Below are positions 13,495 to 23,297 of a stretch of DNA of 64,000 bases, one piece after another. The DNA comes from Nocardioides guangzhouensis (lineage in GTDB: Bacteria; Actinomycetota; Actinomycetes; Propionibacteriales; Nocardioidaceae), in NCBI RefSeq assembly GCF_004519545.1, contig NZ_SDKM01000012.1, positions 1-64,000 of the forward strand. Direction: 5' to 3'. The position numbers were made by a program, and so were the translations under genes. The notes beneath the pieces are model-generated. The model was not told where the DNA came from. It saw only the letters and a program-made list of their open reading frames with translations, and did not search any database. The stretch's first letter is position 1, and each line of letters opens with the position of its first letter.

Positions 13495-14289
13495 ATGGCG
13501 TCGACGGACGCAGGAGTGACCGGGCCCACGAGGGCCTCGATCGACGACAAGACACTGCGCACCGATCGATGGTGGATCTACCCGCTCACCACCTTCGTGG
13601 TCTTCACGGCCTTCGTGGTCTACGCAACGATCCGCGCCTTCATGGGCCGCGACTACTACGCCGCGCCGTACCTCTCGCCGTTCTACTCGCCCTGTCTCGG
13701 CGACTGCGTCGAGGGCGCCTCGGACTTCGGGCAGCCGTTCGGCTGGTTCCCGTTGTCGGCGGCGCTGATCATCCTGATCTTCCCGCTCGGCTTCCGGCTG
13801 ACCTGCTACTACTACCGCAAGGCCTACTACCGCGCGTTCTGGCTGTCGCCGCCGGCCTGCGCGGTCGCCGAGCCGCACAAGGGCTACTCCGGCGAGACCC
13901 GGTTCCCGCTGATCCTGCAGAACATCCACCGCTGGTTCTGGTACACCGCGGTGCTGGTCGCGCTGGTCCTCTCCTTCGACACCGTGCTGGCGTTCCGCAA
14001 CGAGGACAAGGAATGGGGCCACATGGGCCTCGGCACGCTGCTGATGCTGGTGAACATCGTGTTCATCTGGCTCTACACGCTCTCGTGCCACTCGTGCCGG
14101 CACATCGTCGGGGGCCGCCTGCGGCACTTCTCGAAGCACCCGGTGCGCTACCGGATGTGGACCTGGGTCTCGCGGCTCAACACCCGCCACGCGGCGTACG
14201 CGTGGATCTCCCTGTTCTCCGTCGCCATCGTGGACTTCTACGTCTACCTGCTGGCGACCGGCACCATCGACGACGTGAGGTTCTTCTAG
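13495..14289 (+). CDS. Membrane anchor of second succinate dehydrogenase (Sdh1-type SdhC)
   Basis: A 264-residue protein with five hydrophobic helices (starting YPLTTFVVFTAFVVYATI and ending AWISLFSVAIVDFYVYLLA). Histidines in NIHRWFWYT and the cluster CHSCRH are candidate heme or metal ligands. Position before a flavoprotein and an iron-sulfur subunit, and overall size, match the anchor of mycobacterial Sdh1 (Rv0249c type, about 270 residues), which differs from classical SdhC/D. ATG 13495 is chosen because GGAGG ends 5 bases before it, rather than the GTG six bases upstream. The next gene starts directly after its stop. Confidence 0.8.
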   Translation: MASTDAGVTGPTRASIDDKTLRTDRWWIYPLTTFVVFTAFVVYATIRAFMGRDYYAAPYLSPFYSPCLGDCVEGASDFGQPFGWFPLSAALIILIFPLGFRLTCYYYRKAYYRAFWLSPPACAVAEPHKGYSGETRFPLILQNIHRWFWYTAVLVALVLSFDTVLAFRNEDKEWGHMGLGTLLMLVNIVFIWLYTLSCHSCRHIVGGRLRHFSKHPVRYRMWTWVSRLNTRHAAYAWISLFSVAIVDFYVYLLATGTIDDVRFF

Positions 14290-16140
14290 ATGTCGGACCG
14301 ACACCCGATGACGGGCAACGAGATGTCGGGCAGCGAGCGCGGCGGCCTGGAGCGGCACTCCTACGACGTGGTCGTGATCGGCGCCGGTGGTGCCGGTCTG
14401 CGGGCCGCGATCGCCGCGCACGACGCCGGTGCCCGCACCGCCATCGTCTGCAAGTCCCTGCTCGGCAAGGCGCACACGGTGATGGCCGAGGGCGGCATCG
14501 CGGCGGCGATGGGCAACCGCTGGCCCGAGGACAACTGGGAGGTCCACTTCCGGGACACCATGCGCGGCGGCAAGATGCTCAACAACTGGCGGATGGCCCA
14601 GCTGCACGCCCAGGAGGCGCCCGAGCGGGTGCAGGAGCTCGAGGACTGGGGTGCGCTCTTCGACCGCACCGAGGACGGGCTGATCTCCCAGCGCGACTTC
14701 GGCGGCCACCGGTACGCCCGGCTCGCCCACGTCGGCGACCGCACCGGCCTCGAGATGATCCGCACGCTCCAGCAGCGGGCGGTGGCGCTCGGCATCGACG
14801 TGTTCATGGAGTGCACGGTCACCGAGCTGCTGAAGGAGGGCGGCAGCATCTCGGGTGCGTTCGGCTACTGGCGCGAGACCGGCCGGTTCGTGGTCTTCGA
14901 CGCGCCGTCGGTGGTGCTCGCGACCGGCGGCATCGGCAAGTCGTTCAAGGTCACCTCGAACTCCTGGGAGTACACCGGCGACGGGCATGCGCTCGCGCTG
15001 CGGGCCGGGGCGTCGCTGATCAACATGGAGTTCGTGCAGTTCCACCCGACCGGCATGGTCTGGCCGCCGTCCGTGAAGGGGCTGCTGGTCACGGAGTCGG
15101 TGCGCGGCGACGGCGGGATCCTCAAGAACTCCGAGGGCAAGCGGTTCATGTTCGACTACATCCCGGAGTTCTTCAAGGCCGAGACCGCCGACACCGAGGA
15201 GGAGGCGGACCGGTGGTACGACGACAAGAAGAACAACCGCCGGCCCCCCGAGCTGCTGCCCCGTGACGAGGTGGCCCGGGCGATCAACTCCGAGATCAAG
15301 GCCGGTCGCGGCACCCCGCACGGCGGCATCTACCTCGACATCGCCTCGCGCCGGTCGCCGGAGTACATCCGCAAGCGGCTGCCGTCGATGTACCACCAGT
15401 TCAAGGAGCTCGCCGACGTCGACATCACCCAGGAGCCGATGGAGATCGGCCCGACCTGCCACTACGTGATGGGCGGGGTCGAGGTGGACGCCGACACCGA
15501 GCTCTCCGGGGTGACCGGGCTGTACGCCGTGGGCGAGTGCTCCGGCGGCATGCACGGCTCCAACCGGCTCGGTGGAAACTCGCTGTCGGACCTGCTGGTC
15601 TTCGGCCGTCGGGCGGGCGAGGCCGCGGCGTCGTACGCCGAGGGGCTGGGCGGGCAGCGACCGAGCGTCTCCGAGGACGACGTGAAGGCCGCGGAGCAGG
15701 CGGCGCTGGCGCCGTTCGAGTCCGAGGGCGGGGAGAACCCGTACTCCATCCAGCAGGACCTCCAGCAGTCGATGAACGACCTGGTCGGCATCATCCGCAC
15801 GGGTCAGGAGCTGTCCCGGTCGCTGGAGGAGATCGAGGCGTTCAAGGGCCGGGCCGGCAAGCTCTCGGTGGAGGGGCACCGGCAGTACAACCCCGGCTGG
15901 CACCTCGCGCTCGACCTCCGCAACATGCTGCTGGTCTCCGAGTGCATCGCGAAGGCGGCGCTGGCCCGCGAGGAGTCCCGCGGCGGGCACACCCGCGACG
16001 ACTTCCCGATGACCTCCGACTCGTGGGGCACGAAGAACCTCGTGCTCCGGCTCAACGCGGCCGGCGACGGGGTCGACCTGGCCGAGCAGCCGCTGCCGGT
16101 GATGCCGGAGGACCTCCAGACCTACTTCGAGAGCAAGTGA
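14290..16140 (+). CDS. sdhA: Second succinate dehydrogenase/fumarate reductase flavoprotein subunit
   Basis: A 616-residue flavoprotein. It has the FAD fold VIGAGGAGLRAAI, the covalent-FAD histidine region KAHTVMAEGGIAAAMG, active-site FHPTGMVWPPS and ESVRGDGGIL, the substrate histidine region PTCHYVMGGVEV and GSNRLGGNSLSD. This spacing follows the Sdh1-like class and differs from the 9398-11428 paralogue. Direct adjacency to the anchor gene (stop TAG then ATG) and an iron-sulfur gene 10 bases downstream indicate one operon. Confidence 0.95.
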   Translation: MSDRHPMTGNEMSGSERGGLERHSYDVVVIGAGGAGLRAAIAAHDAGARTAIVCKSLLGKAHTVMAEGGIAAAMGNRWPEDNWEVHFRDTMRGGKMLNNWRMAQLHAQEAPERVQELEDWGALFDRTEDGLISQRDFGGHRYARLAHVGDRTGLEMIRTLQQRAVALGIDVFMECTVTELLKEGGSISGAFGYWRETGRFVVFDAPSVVLATGGIGKSFKVTSNSWEYTGDGHALALRAGASLINMEFVQFHPTGMVWPPSVKGLLVTESVRGDGGILKNSEGKRFMFDYIPEFFKAETADTEEEADRWYDDKKNNRRPPELLPRDEVARAINSEIKAGRGTPHGGIYLDIASRRSPEYIRKRLPSMYHQFKELADVDITQEPMEIGPTCHYVMGGVEVDADTELSGVTGLYAVGECSGGMHGSNRLGGNSLSDLLVFGRRAGEAAASYAEGLGGQRPSVSEDDVKAAEQAALAPFESEGGENPYSIQQDLQQSMNDLVGIIRTGQELSRSLEEIEAFKGRAGKLSVEGHRQYNPGWHLALDLRNMLLVSECIAKAALAREESRGGHTRDDFPMTSDSWGTKNLVLRLNAAGDGVDLAEQPLPVMPEDLQTYFESK

Positions 16141-16150
16141 GGGGACGGCG

Positions 16151-16927
16151 ATGGCGTACGACCTGAACATGCGGCTCTGGCGCGGCGACCAGGACGGCGG
16201 CGAGCTGGCCGACTACACGGTCGAGGTGTCCGAGGGCGAGGTGGTCCTCGACGCGATCCACCGGGTGCAGGCGACCCAGGCCGGCGACCTCGCGGTCCGC
16301 TGGAACTGCAAGGCCGGCAAGTGCGGCTCCTGCAGCGCCGAGGTCAACGGACGTCCCCGGCTGCTGTGCATGACCCGGCTCTCCGACTTCGACCCCACCG
16401 AGACGATCACGGTCACCCCGATGCGCACGTTCCCGGTGATCCGCGACCTGGTCACCGACGTCTCCTACAACTACGAGAAGGCGCGCGAGCTCCCGTCGTT
16501 CGCCCCGCCGCCGCGCGACGCCGACGGCAAGCGCCGGATGGCCCAGATCGACGTCGAGCGCGGCCAGGAGTTCCGCAAGTGCATCGAGTGCTTCCTGTGC
16601 CAGAACACCTGCCACGTCGTCCGTGACCACGAGGACAACAAGCCCGCCTTCGCCGGTCCCCGCTTCTTCCTCCGGTACGCCGAGCTCGACATGCACCCCC
16701 TGGACACCCACGACCGCCGCCAGCTCGCCCAGGGCGCGGCCGGCATCGGGATGTGCAACATCACCAAGTGCTGCACCGAGGTCTGCCCCGAGCACATCAA
16801 GATCACCGACAACGCGATCATCCCCATGAAGGAGCGGGTCGCCGACCGGAAGTACGACCCCCTCGTCTGGCTCGGCAACAAGATCGGCATCCGCAACAAG
16901 GACAACGACGGCCGCTCCGAGCTCTGA
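16151..16927 (+). CDS. sdhB: Second succinate dehydrogenase/fumarate reductase iron-sulfur subunit
   Basis: A 258-residue protein with the [2Fe-2S] motif CKAGKCGSCSAEVNGRP...C in the N-terminal domain and CIECFLCQNTC plus MCNITKCCTEVCPEHI in the C-terminal domain for the other clusters. It completes the second operon. Start ATG 16151 follows GAGGGGA. The downstream 290-base gap holds repeat elements. Confidence 0.95.
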   Translation: MAYDLNMRLWRGDQDGGELADYTVEVSEGEVVLDAIHRVQATQAGDLAVRWNCKAGKCGSCSAEVNGRPRLLCMTRLSDFDPTETITVTPMRTFPVIRDLVTDVSYNYEKARELPSFAPPPRDADGKRRMAQIDVERGQEFRKCIECFLCQNTCHVVRDHEDNKPAFAGPRFFLRYAELDMHPLDTHDRRQLAQGAAGIGMCNITKCCTEVCPEHIKITDNAIIPMKERVADRKYDPLVWLGNKIGIRNKDNDGRSEL

Positions 16928-16942
16928 CTCCGCCGCCCCGCC

Positions 16943-17090
16943 GGTCGAGCAGGTCGCGCAGCCGGTCTCCGCTGGTTGAGCAGGTCGCGTAGCGACCGTC
17001 GAGACCCAGGCCCGCTGAGCCGCGCGGAGTGGCGGGCCGGGCCGCGTGGACTGGCGGTGGTTTCGAGACGCTCGCTGGCACGCTACCGAC
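16943..17090. repeat. Cluster of GAGACC/GGTTGAG repeat-B fragments
   Basis: The gap after the second sdhB contains three related pieces. 16943-16965 begins GGTCGAGCAGGTCGCG; 16974-17006 begins GGTTGAGCAGGTCGCG and ends CCGTCGAGACC; 17056-17090 runs in the opposite sense with GGTTTCGAGACGCTCGCTGG. These belong to the same family as the in-frame insertions in mutA and mutB. Confidence 0.7.
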
Positions 17091-17205
17091 GGACGTCCGG
17101 GTCACTCCCACGCAGCGCGGGGTCGACGGTCGTCCCCGGCCGCCAGGGCCCGGCCGACCCGGTCGGATATCTCACACCGGGTGGAGGTGGACGGGCCGAG
17201 GCTCC

Positions 17206-17211
17206 TATCGT
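17206..17211 (+). promoter_or_regulatory. Putative -10 box (TATCGT) of the mut operon
   Basis: TATCGT lies 7 bases before an ATG at 17219 that opens a 14-codon reading frame, so transcription may start at that ATG. Confidence 0.45.
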
Positions 17212-17218
17212 TCGCAGC

Positions 17219-17263
17219 ATGAGTGTCGTCACGTCGCACGTCTCCTCGGCGGGTGCCCGGTGA
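17219..17263 (+). CDS. Putative 14-residue leader peptide before mutA
   Basis: ATG 17219 opens the short frame [14 protein letters not shown], whose TGA overlaps the mutA GTG (GTGA). With a TATCGT box 7 bases upstream it could be a leaderless leader ORF coupled to mutA translation. It has no regulatory amino-acid run, so any attenuation role is speculation. Confidence 0.35.
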   Translation: MSVVTSHVSSAGAR

Positions 17264-19176
17264 GCACCGTCGAGGGTGGGCTGGAGGAGCCGCAGGAGCT
17301 CGAGCCCGAGCAGGGGTCGCTGGCGCTTGCCGTCGAGCAGGACCGCGCCACCCGGGCCGACTGGGAGAAGGCGGCCGCTGCCGTGCTGCGCAAGGCACGC
17401 CGGCTGACCGACGAGGACGACGACGCCCTGGTCTGGGAGAAGCTGGCCCGCACCACGCTCGACGGCATCACGGTCACGCCGCTCGGCACCGCCGCCGGCA
17501 TAGCCGACCTCGACCTGCCCCCGGCGCCCGGGGTCGCGCCGTACACCCGTGGCCGCGAGGCCACCCGCCCCGAGACCGGCTGGGACAACCGGCCGGTGCT
17601 CGCCGGCCCGGACGTGAAGGCCACCGCCGAGCAGGTGCTGGTCGACCTCGAGAACGGCGCCACCTCCGTCTGGCTGGAGCTCGGCCAGGGCCTCGGGCCC
17701 GGCGACCTCGCCCCGGTGCTGGAGAAGGTCTACGTCGACCTCGCGCCGGTCGTGATCTCGGCGCCGTCCGAGCCGCTCGCGGCGGCGCAGGCGCTGGTCG
17801 AGGTGATCCGGGAGCGCGGCGTCGAGCCGGCACCGGGGACGAACCTGGGGGTGGACCCGGTCGGGGATGCGCTTCGTCGCCTTGGTTTCGAGACGCTCGC
17901 CGCCGCGGGTCCTGAGGAGGGCGAGGGACGAGCCCGTCTCGAAGGGCGCTCCTCAACCGGCGGCGACGGGGGCAGTGACGACCTGGTGGCAGTGGCCCGG
18001 CTGGCGCTGGACGCCGGGACACTCGGCGTGGTGGTCGACGCGACCGCGCTGCACGACCTCGGCGCCTCGGACGCGCAGGAGCTCGGCTACAGCCTGGCCG
18101 CGGGTGCGGCGTACCTCCGCACCCTGACCGAGGCCGGCATCGCCATCGACGACGCGCTCGGGCTGGTCGAGTTCCGGTACGCCGCGACCGACGAGCAGTT
18201 CCCGACCATCGCCAAGCTGCGCGCCGCCCGCCGCCTGTGGGCCCGGGTCGCCGAGCTCAGCGGGGCGTCGCCCGAGGCGGCAGGCCAGCGCCAGCACGCG
18301 GTCACCAGCCGTCCGATGATGAGCGCCTACGACCCCTGGGTGAACATGCTCCGCACCACCGTCGCCGCATTCGCCGCGGGCGTGGGCGGGGCCGACGCGG
18401 TCACCGTGCTGCCCTTCGACGCGGCCCTCGGCGCACCCGACGCCTTCGCCCGCCGGATCGCCCGCAACACCAGCTCGCTGCTGGTCTCCGAGTCGCACGT
18501 GGGGAAGGTCGCGGACCCCGCCGGCGGCTCGTACGCCGTCGAGCGGCTCACCGCCGACCTGGCCGAGGCCGGCTGGGCCGAGCTCGGCCGGATCGAGGAC
18601 GCCGGCGGCATCGAGGCCGCGCTGGCCGACGGGTCGCTGCGGGCGCGCGTCGACGACGTCGTGGCCCGCCGGGACGACCAGGTCGCGCACCGCAGCCGCC
18701 CGCTGACCGGGCTCAGCGAGTTCCCGAACCTCGGCGAGACCCTGCCCGAGCGCACGAAGCTGCCGGAGACCGACGCGGTCCGCCGGTACGGCGCGGCGTA
18801 CGAAGCGCTCCGCGACGAGCCCGCCGCCCGGCACGTCTTCCTCGCCACGATGGGCAGCGTCGCTGCGCACACCGCCCGCGCGACGTTCGCCGGCAACCTG
18901 TTCGCCGCCGGCGGGGTCGCGGTCGAGACGGCCGGCGCGACGGACGGGGTCGCGGCCGTGCTCGCGGCGTACGCCGGACAGCCGGTGGTCTGCCTGGCCG
19001 GCACCGACGCGGCGTACGCCGAGTGGGGGGCCGACCTGGTCGCCGCGCTCCGCGACGCCGGGGCCACCCGCGTCATCCTGGCCGGCAGGCCGAAGGACAT
19101 CGAGGTCGACGACTCCTGCGCGGTCGGCGTCGACGCGCTCGCGTTCCTGACCCGCACGAGGGAGGCGCTGGCATGA
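17260..19176 (+). CDS. mutA: Methylmalonyl-CoA mutase small (beta) subunit
   Basis: A 638-residue non-catalytic partner of MutB. It has the TIM-barrel-like half ([62 protein letters not shown]) and a C-terminal flavodoxin-like domain. The cobalamin-binding DxHxxG motif is absent from that domain, as expected for the small subunit. GTG 17260 is used because it overlaps a short upstream ORF and the family sequence follows. Residues 209-233 are encoded by a 75-bp repeat that is also in mutB. The stop overlaps the mutB start (ATGA). Confidence 0.93.
   Translation: MSTVEGGLEEPQELEPEQGSLALAVEQDRATRADWEKAAAAVLRKARRLTDEDDDALVWEKLARTTLDGITVTPLGTAAGIADLDLPPAPGVAPYTRGREATRPETGWDNRPVLAGPDVKATAEQVLVDLENGATSVWLELGQGLGPGDLAPVLEKVYVDLAPVVISAPSEPLAAAQALVEVIRERGVEPAPGTNLGVDPVGDALRRLGFETLAAAGPEEGEGRARLEGRSSTGGDGGSDDLVAVARLALDAGTLGVVVDATALHDLGASDAQELGYSLAAGAAYLRTLTEAGIAIDDALGLVEFRYAATDEQFPTIAKLRAARRLWARVAELSGASPEAAGQRQHAVTSRPMMSAYDPWVNMLRTTVAAFAAGVGGADAVTVLPFDAALGAPDAFARRIARNTSSLLVSESHVGKVADPAGGSYAVERLTADLAEAGWAELGRIEDAGGIEAALADGSLRARVDDVVARRDDQVAHRSRPLTGLSEFPNLGETLPERTKLPETDAVRRYGAAYEALRDEPAARHVFLATMGSVAAHTARATFAGNLFAAGGVAVETAGATDGVAAVLAAYAGQPVVCLAGTDAAYAEWGADLVAALRDAGATRVILAGRPKDIEVDDSCAVGVDALAFLTRTREALA
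17884..17958. repeat. 75-bp repeat B inserted in frame in mutA
   Basis: The element starts GGTTTCGAGACGCTCG and ends GCGCTCCTCAACC, with 9-bp inverted arms TTCGAGACG and CGTCTCGAA inside. It is exactly 25 codons and is read in the frame giving [17 protein letters not shown]. It differs from the mutB copy at three positions only. Confidence 0.88.
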
Positions 19177-21440
19177 GTACACCCCACGAAGGCACTCGCT
19201 CCGCTCCCGCCTCCGCGGGGACCCCGAGCAGTAGCGTTCCGAAGAGCTTTGCGGGGCTGCCGCTGAGCGGTGACGGTGGTGTCGAGACGCTCGCCTCCGC
19301 GGGTCCCGAGGAGGGCGAGGGACGAGCCCGTCTCGAAGGGCGCTCCTCAACCACCGCGCAGCCCTGGCACAGCCCCGAGGGCATCGAGATCCTCCCGGTC
19401 TACGGCCCCGAGCACGTCGAGGGCCTGTCCGCGCTCGACACCTGGCCGGGCCTCAGCCCGTTCCTGCGCGGGCCCTACCCGACGATGTACACCACCCAGC
19501 CGTGGACGATCCGCCAGTACGCCGGGTTCTCGACCGCGGAGGAGTCCAACGCGTTCTACCGGCGCAACCTCGCGGCCGGCCAGAAGGGCCTGAGCGTCGC
19601 GTTCGACCTCGCCACGCACCGCGGCTACGACTCCGACCACCCGCGGGTCCGCGGCGACGTCGGGATGGCCGGCGTGGCGATCGACTCGATCTACGACGCG
19701 CGCACGCTCTTCGACGGCATCCCGCTCGACGAGATGTCGGTGTCGATGACCATGAACGGCGCGGTGCTGCCGGTGCTGGCGCTCTACATCGTCGCGGCCG
19801 AGGAGCAGGGGGTGAAACCGGAACAGCTCGCGGGGACCATCCAGAACGACATCCTCAAGGAGTTCATGGTCCGCAACACCTACATCTACCCGCCGGCGCC
19901 GTCGATGCGGATCATCTCCGACATCTTCCGCTACACCGCCGAGAAGATGCCGCGCTTCAACTCGATCTCGATCTCCGGCTACCACATCCAGGAGGCCGGG
20001 GCGACCGCCGACCTCGAGCTCGCCTACACGCTGGCCGACGGCGTGGAGTACCTCCGGGCCGGCCTCGGCGCGGGCCTCGACATCGACCGGTTCGCGCCGC
20101 GGCTCTCCTTCTTCTGGGCGATCGGCATGAACTTCTTCATGGAGGTCGCGAAGCTGCGCGCGGCCCGCGCGCTGTGGGCCCGGCTGGTCCGTGAGTTCGA
20201 CCCGCAGAACCCGAAGTCGCTCAGCCTGCGCACCCACAGCCAGACCTCGGGCTGGTCGCTGACCGCGCAGGACGTGTTCAACAACGTGCAGCGCACCTGC
20301 ATCGAGGCGATGGCCGCGACCCAGGGCCACACCCAGTCCCTGCACACCAACGCCCTCGACGAGGCGATCGCGCTGCCGACCGACTTCTCGGCCCGGATCG
20401 CCCGCAACACCCAGCTGCTGCTGCAGCAGGAGTCCGGGACCACCGGCACCATCGACCCCTGGGCCGGGTCCTACTACGTCGAGCGGCTCACGCACGACCT
20501 CGCAGAGCGCGCGTGGGCCCACATCCTGGAGGCCGAGAAGGCCGGCGGCATGGCGAAGGCCATCGAGCAGGGCATCCCCAAGATGCGCATCGAGGAGGCC
20601 GCCGCCCGCACCCAGGCCCGGATCGACTCCGGTGCCCAGGCGGTCATCGGGGTCAACACCTACCGGCTCGCCGACGAGGACCCGCTCGAGGTGCTCAGGG
20701 TCGACAACGACCAGGTCTTCAAGCAGCAGGTCGCCAAGCTCGACCGGCTCCGGGCCGAGCGCGACGACGACGCCGTACGCCGGTCGCTGGAGGCCCTGAC
20801 CGGCTCCGCCGAGCGTGGCGGTGGTGACGGCCTCGACGGCAACCTGCTCGCCCTCGCGGTCGACGCGGCCCGCGCCAAGGCCACGGTCGGCGAGATCTCC
20901 CAGGCGCTCGAGAAGGTGTGGGGCCGGCACCAGGCCGTGATCCGTACCATCTCCGGTGTGTACCGCGACGAGTCCGCCTCCGCGCCCGACTCCAAGGTGC
21001 AGGCCGTGCTCGACGCGACCGAGCGTTTTGAGGAGCAGGAGGGTCGTCGCCCCCGCATCCTCGTCGCGAAGATGGGCCAGGACGGGCACGACCGGGGCCA
21101 GAAGGTCGTGGTCACCGCGTTCGCCGACATGGGATTCGACGTCGACGTCGGGCCGCTGTTCTCCACCCCCGAGGAGGTCGCCCAGCAGGCGATCGACGCG
21201 GACGTGCACATCGTCGGCGTCTCGTCGCTCGCGGCCGGGCACCTGACCCTGCTGCCGGCGCTGCGCCAGGCGCTCGCCGACCAGGGCCGTCCCGACATCA
21301 TGGTCGTGATCGGCGGCGTGATCCCGCCCGACGACGTACCCACGCTCACGGAGATGGGCGCGGCCGCGGTCTTCCTGCCCGGCACGGTCATCGCGGACTC
21401 CGCGCTCGACCTGCTCGAGAAGCTGTCGGCCCACGAGTGA
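19173..21440 (+). CDS. mutB: Methylmalonyl-CoA mutase large (alpha) subunit
   Basis: A 755-residue adenosylcobalamin-dependent enzyme that interconverts methylmalonyl-CoA and succinyl-CoA in propionate and odd-chain catabolism. The catalytic barrel has [50 protein letters not shown] and [17 protein letters not shown]. The C-terminal domain has [11 protein letters not shown] with the cobalamin-ligating DxHxxG and the GGVIPPDD loop. Translation is coupled to mutA. Residues 36-60, between a family-like N-terminal segment and the conserved WHSPEGIEI, are encoded by a 75-bp repeat. Confidence 0.96.
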   Translation: MSTPHEGTRSAPASAGTPSSSVPKSFAGLPLSGDGGVETLASAGPEEGEGRARLEGRSSTTAQPWHSPEGIEILPVYGPEHVEGLSALDTWPGLSPFLRGPYPTMYTTQPWTIRQYAGFSTAEESNAFYRRNLAAGQKGLSVAFDLATHRGYDSDHPRVRGDVGMAGVAIDSIYDARTLFDGIPLDEMSVSMTMNGAVLPVLALYIVAAEEQGVKPEQLAGTIQNDILKEFMVRNTYIYPPAPSMRIISDIFRYTAEKMPRFNSISISGYHIQEAGATADLELAYTLADGVEYLRAGLGAGLDIDRFAPRLSFFWAIGMNFFMEVAKLRAARALWARLVREFDPQNPKSLSLRTHSQTSGWSLTAQDVFNNVQRTCIEAMAATQGHTQSLHTNALDEAIALPTDFSARIARNTQLLLQQESGTTGTIDPWAGSYYVERLTHDLAERAWAHILEAEKAGGMAKAIEQGIPKMRIEEAAARTQARIDSGAQAVIGVNTYRLADEDPLEVLRVDNDQVFKQQVAKLDRLRAERDDDAVRRSLEALTGSAERGGGDGLDGNLLALAVDAARAKATVGEISQALEKVWGRHQAVIRTISGVYRDESASAPDSKVQAVLDATERFEEQEGRRPRILVAKMGQDGHDRGQKVVVTAFADMGFDVDVGPLFSTPEEVAQQAIDADVHIVGVSSLAAGHLTLLPALRQALADQGRPDIMVVIGGVIPPDDVPTLTEMGAAAVFLPGTVIADSALDLLEKLSAHE
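19278..19352. repeat. 75-bp repeat B inserted in frame in mutB
   Basis: 72 of 75 bases match the mutA copy, and it is read in the same codon phase to give the same 25-residue segment with two substitutions. It begins 105 bases into mutB. Confidence 0.88.
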
Positions 21441-21462
21441 CCGCGCGGGCGGAGGACGGCTG

Positions 21463-22449
21463 ATGGCCGCCCGGAAGGTCGACGTCGACGCGCTCGTGGC
21501 CGGCATCCGCGAGCGGCGGCGGGCGGCGGTCTCGCAGGCGATCACGCTGGTGGAGTCCTCCCGCGCCGACCACCGCGCGGCCGCGCGGGAGCTGCTGGCC
21601 GCGCTCGCCCCGGACCTGCCGCCGGACGTGGTCCGGGTCGGCATCTCGGGCGTGCCCGGGGTGGGCAAGTCCACGTTCATCGAGGCGCTCGGAAGCGACC
21701 TCACGGCGGCCGGCCATCGCGTCGGCGTGCTCGCCGTCGACCCGTCCTCGGTGCGCACCGGCGGCTCGGTCCTCGGCGACAAGACCCGGATGGCCCGGCT
21801 CTCGGCCGACCCGCACGCCTACATCCGACCCTCACCCTCGGCCGGCACCCTCGGCGGCGTCGCCCGCGCCACGTCGCAGGCGATGACCGTGCTCGAGGCG
21901 GCGGGGTACGACGTGGTGATGGTCGAGACGGTCGGCGTCGGGCAGTCCGAGGTCACGGTCGCCGGCATGGTCGACACCTTCCTCTTCCTCACCCTCGCCC
22001 GCACCGGGGACCAGCTCCAGGGCATCAAGAAGGGCATCCTCGAGATCGCGGACGTGATCGCGGTCAACAAGGCGGACGGCGACCGGGAGGACGAGGCCCG
22101 GGTCGCGGCCCGCGAGCTGGCCGGTGCGCTGCGCCTCGTGCACGGCAGGGGGGAGTGGGCGCCGTCGGTGGTCACCTGCTCCGGCCTCACCAACGTCGGG
22201 GTCGACGACCTCTGGACGAAGGTGCTGGCCCACCGCGACCACCTCGGCACCGACGGCCTGGCGCGGAAGCGCGCGGGCCAGCAGCTGGACTTCACCTGGG
22301 CACTGGTCCGCGACGAGCTCGAGCAGCGGCTGAGGCGCTCGCACGCGGTCAAGGCGGTCCGCGAGGAGGTCCGCGCCGCCCTGCTCGCGGGCGAGCTCAC
22401 CGCCCCGGTCGCCGCCGACCGGATCCTCGCGGCGTACGACGCGGGCTAG
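21463..22449 (+). CDS. meaB: Methylmalonyl-CoA mutase-associated GTPase MeaB
   Basis: A 328-residue G3E-type P-loop GTPase that protects the mutase and gates cofactor loading. It shows Walker A GVPGVGKST (about residues 67-75), the DPSS/GGSVLGDKTRM switch region, VETVGVGQSE (Walker B region) and NKADGD for guanine recognition. It starts 22 bases after the mutB stop, so the order mutA-mutB-meaB is one operon. Confidence 0.96.
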   Translation: MAARKVDVDALVAGIRERRRAAVSQAITLVESSRADHRAAARELLAALAPDLPPDVVRVGISGVPGVGKSTFIEALGSDLTAAGHRVGVLAVDPSSVRTGGSVLGDKTRMARLSADPHAYIRPSPSAGTLGGVARATSQAMTVLEAAGYDVVMVETVGVGQSEVTVAGMVDTFLFLTLARTGDQLQGIKKGILEIADVIAVNKADGDREDEARVAARELAGALRLVHGRGEWAPSVVTCSGLTNVGVDDLWTKVLAHRDHLGTDGLARKRAGQQLDFTWALVRDELEQRLRRSHAVKAVREEVRAALLAGELTAPVAADRILAAYDAG

Positions 22450-22659
22450 GTAGGTCGACGCCCTCCCGTGCACATGGGCAGCTGATCAGCAGCCGGGTCC
22501 GGCCGTCGGCGCTGGACCGACGTCTGTCCGTGGGGCCCAGGAGAGCGAGTGCGGGCACGGATACTCGGGTCGCTTCGTCTCGGGTTGAAGTCCTCGACCG
22601 GCGTGTTCAGCCCTGGGGTGTGGAGATGCTCGAGAGCGCCACCCTGTCCGCTCCTGCCA

Positions 22660-22921
22660 GGTCGACCGTGAAGTCTCGTCCGCAGGGGCTCGATGAGGTC
22701 ATCCAATCGTTGAAGGAGAGCGTCGATGGTTTCGCCGAAGGCCGCGACCACTTCCCTGGGGGAGCGGGCTGACGATCGTCACGGCCATCACATCCGTCAC
22801 CCGCAGAGTGTCAGGGTCGAGCACTCCCACTGGGTAGGTGATCCAGAGGTCTGATGGTGAGTGGGGGACACAACGAATTGCCGCGCATCGGGGGAGTCTC
22901 CGACCAGCACGAACTGGGCCG
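22660..22921 (-). pseudogene. Decayed reading frame in the gene-poor gap
   Basis: The minus strand between meaB and the amidohydrolase reads protein-like sequence that changes frame twice: AQFVLVGDSPDARQFVVSPT, then PSDLWITYPVGVLDPDTLRV and MAVTIVSPLPQGS in another frame, then VAAFGETIDALLQRLDDLIE back in the first. Third-position GC bias is weaker than in neighbours. The family is not recognised. No intact gene of useful size is visible between 22450 and 23297; apart from this remnant and the 51-bp array I see nothing in 22450-22650. Confidence 0.4.
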
Positions 22922-22989
22922 GTGGGGGCGGTCCCGTCCTCGATGCGGCGAGTGTGCGGTGACCGTGCGATTGACGGAGCAGGTTTGCC

Positions 22990-23180
22990 GACCGTACGGC
23001 TGCAATTGCCGCCCTGCGACATGGCTTGCAGGCTGGCGCTCTGTCGTACGGCCGCAATTGCGGGCTCGTGACGGCACAGCGGGCCCAAACGATGTCCTGC
23101 GGCTGCAATGGCGGCCGCATGACGGATCAGCCCGCCGGGACCATGTCCTGCGGCTGCAATTGCAGCCGCACGACCGAGCG
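22990..23180. repeat. Four palindromes in a 51-52-bp tandem array
   Basis: Imperfect copies of the palindromic core GGCTGCAATTGC(A)GCC begin at 22998, 23050, 23101 and 23152, that is 52, 51 and 51 bases apart. The last is a perfect 20-bp palindrome (GCGGCTGCAATTGCAGCCGC). The flanks are also related (GTCCTGC or GTCGTAC before, CATGACGG-like after). The spacing is close to five helical turns, so all centres lie on one DNA face. The array ends about 120 bases before the amidohydrolase gene. Confidence 0.75.
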
Positions 23181-23297
23181 GACATCACCCTCCGAGCCGG
23201 CCGCCCCGGTCCCGTTCCGGTACGATCGCCGGCTGCGCGGGGCCCAGTTCTGACATGACCCCACGCCGTCGGACATCACCGTTATCCTGAGGCGGCA

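Noticed and set aside
22811..23258. Open frames on both strands across the 51-bp array with a 17-residue period
   Set aside because: The unit is 17 codons, so any frame repeats; the products are Arg/Cys-rich, differ between frames and lack a convincing start or ribosome binding site.
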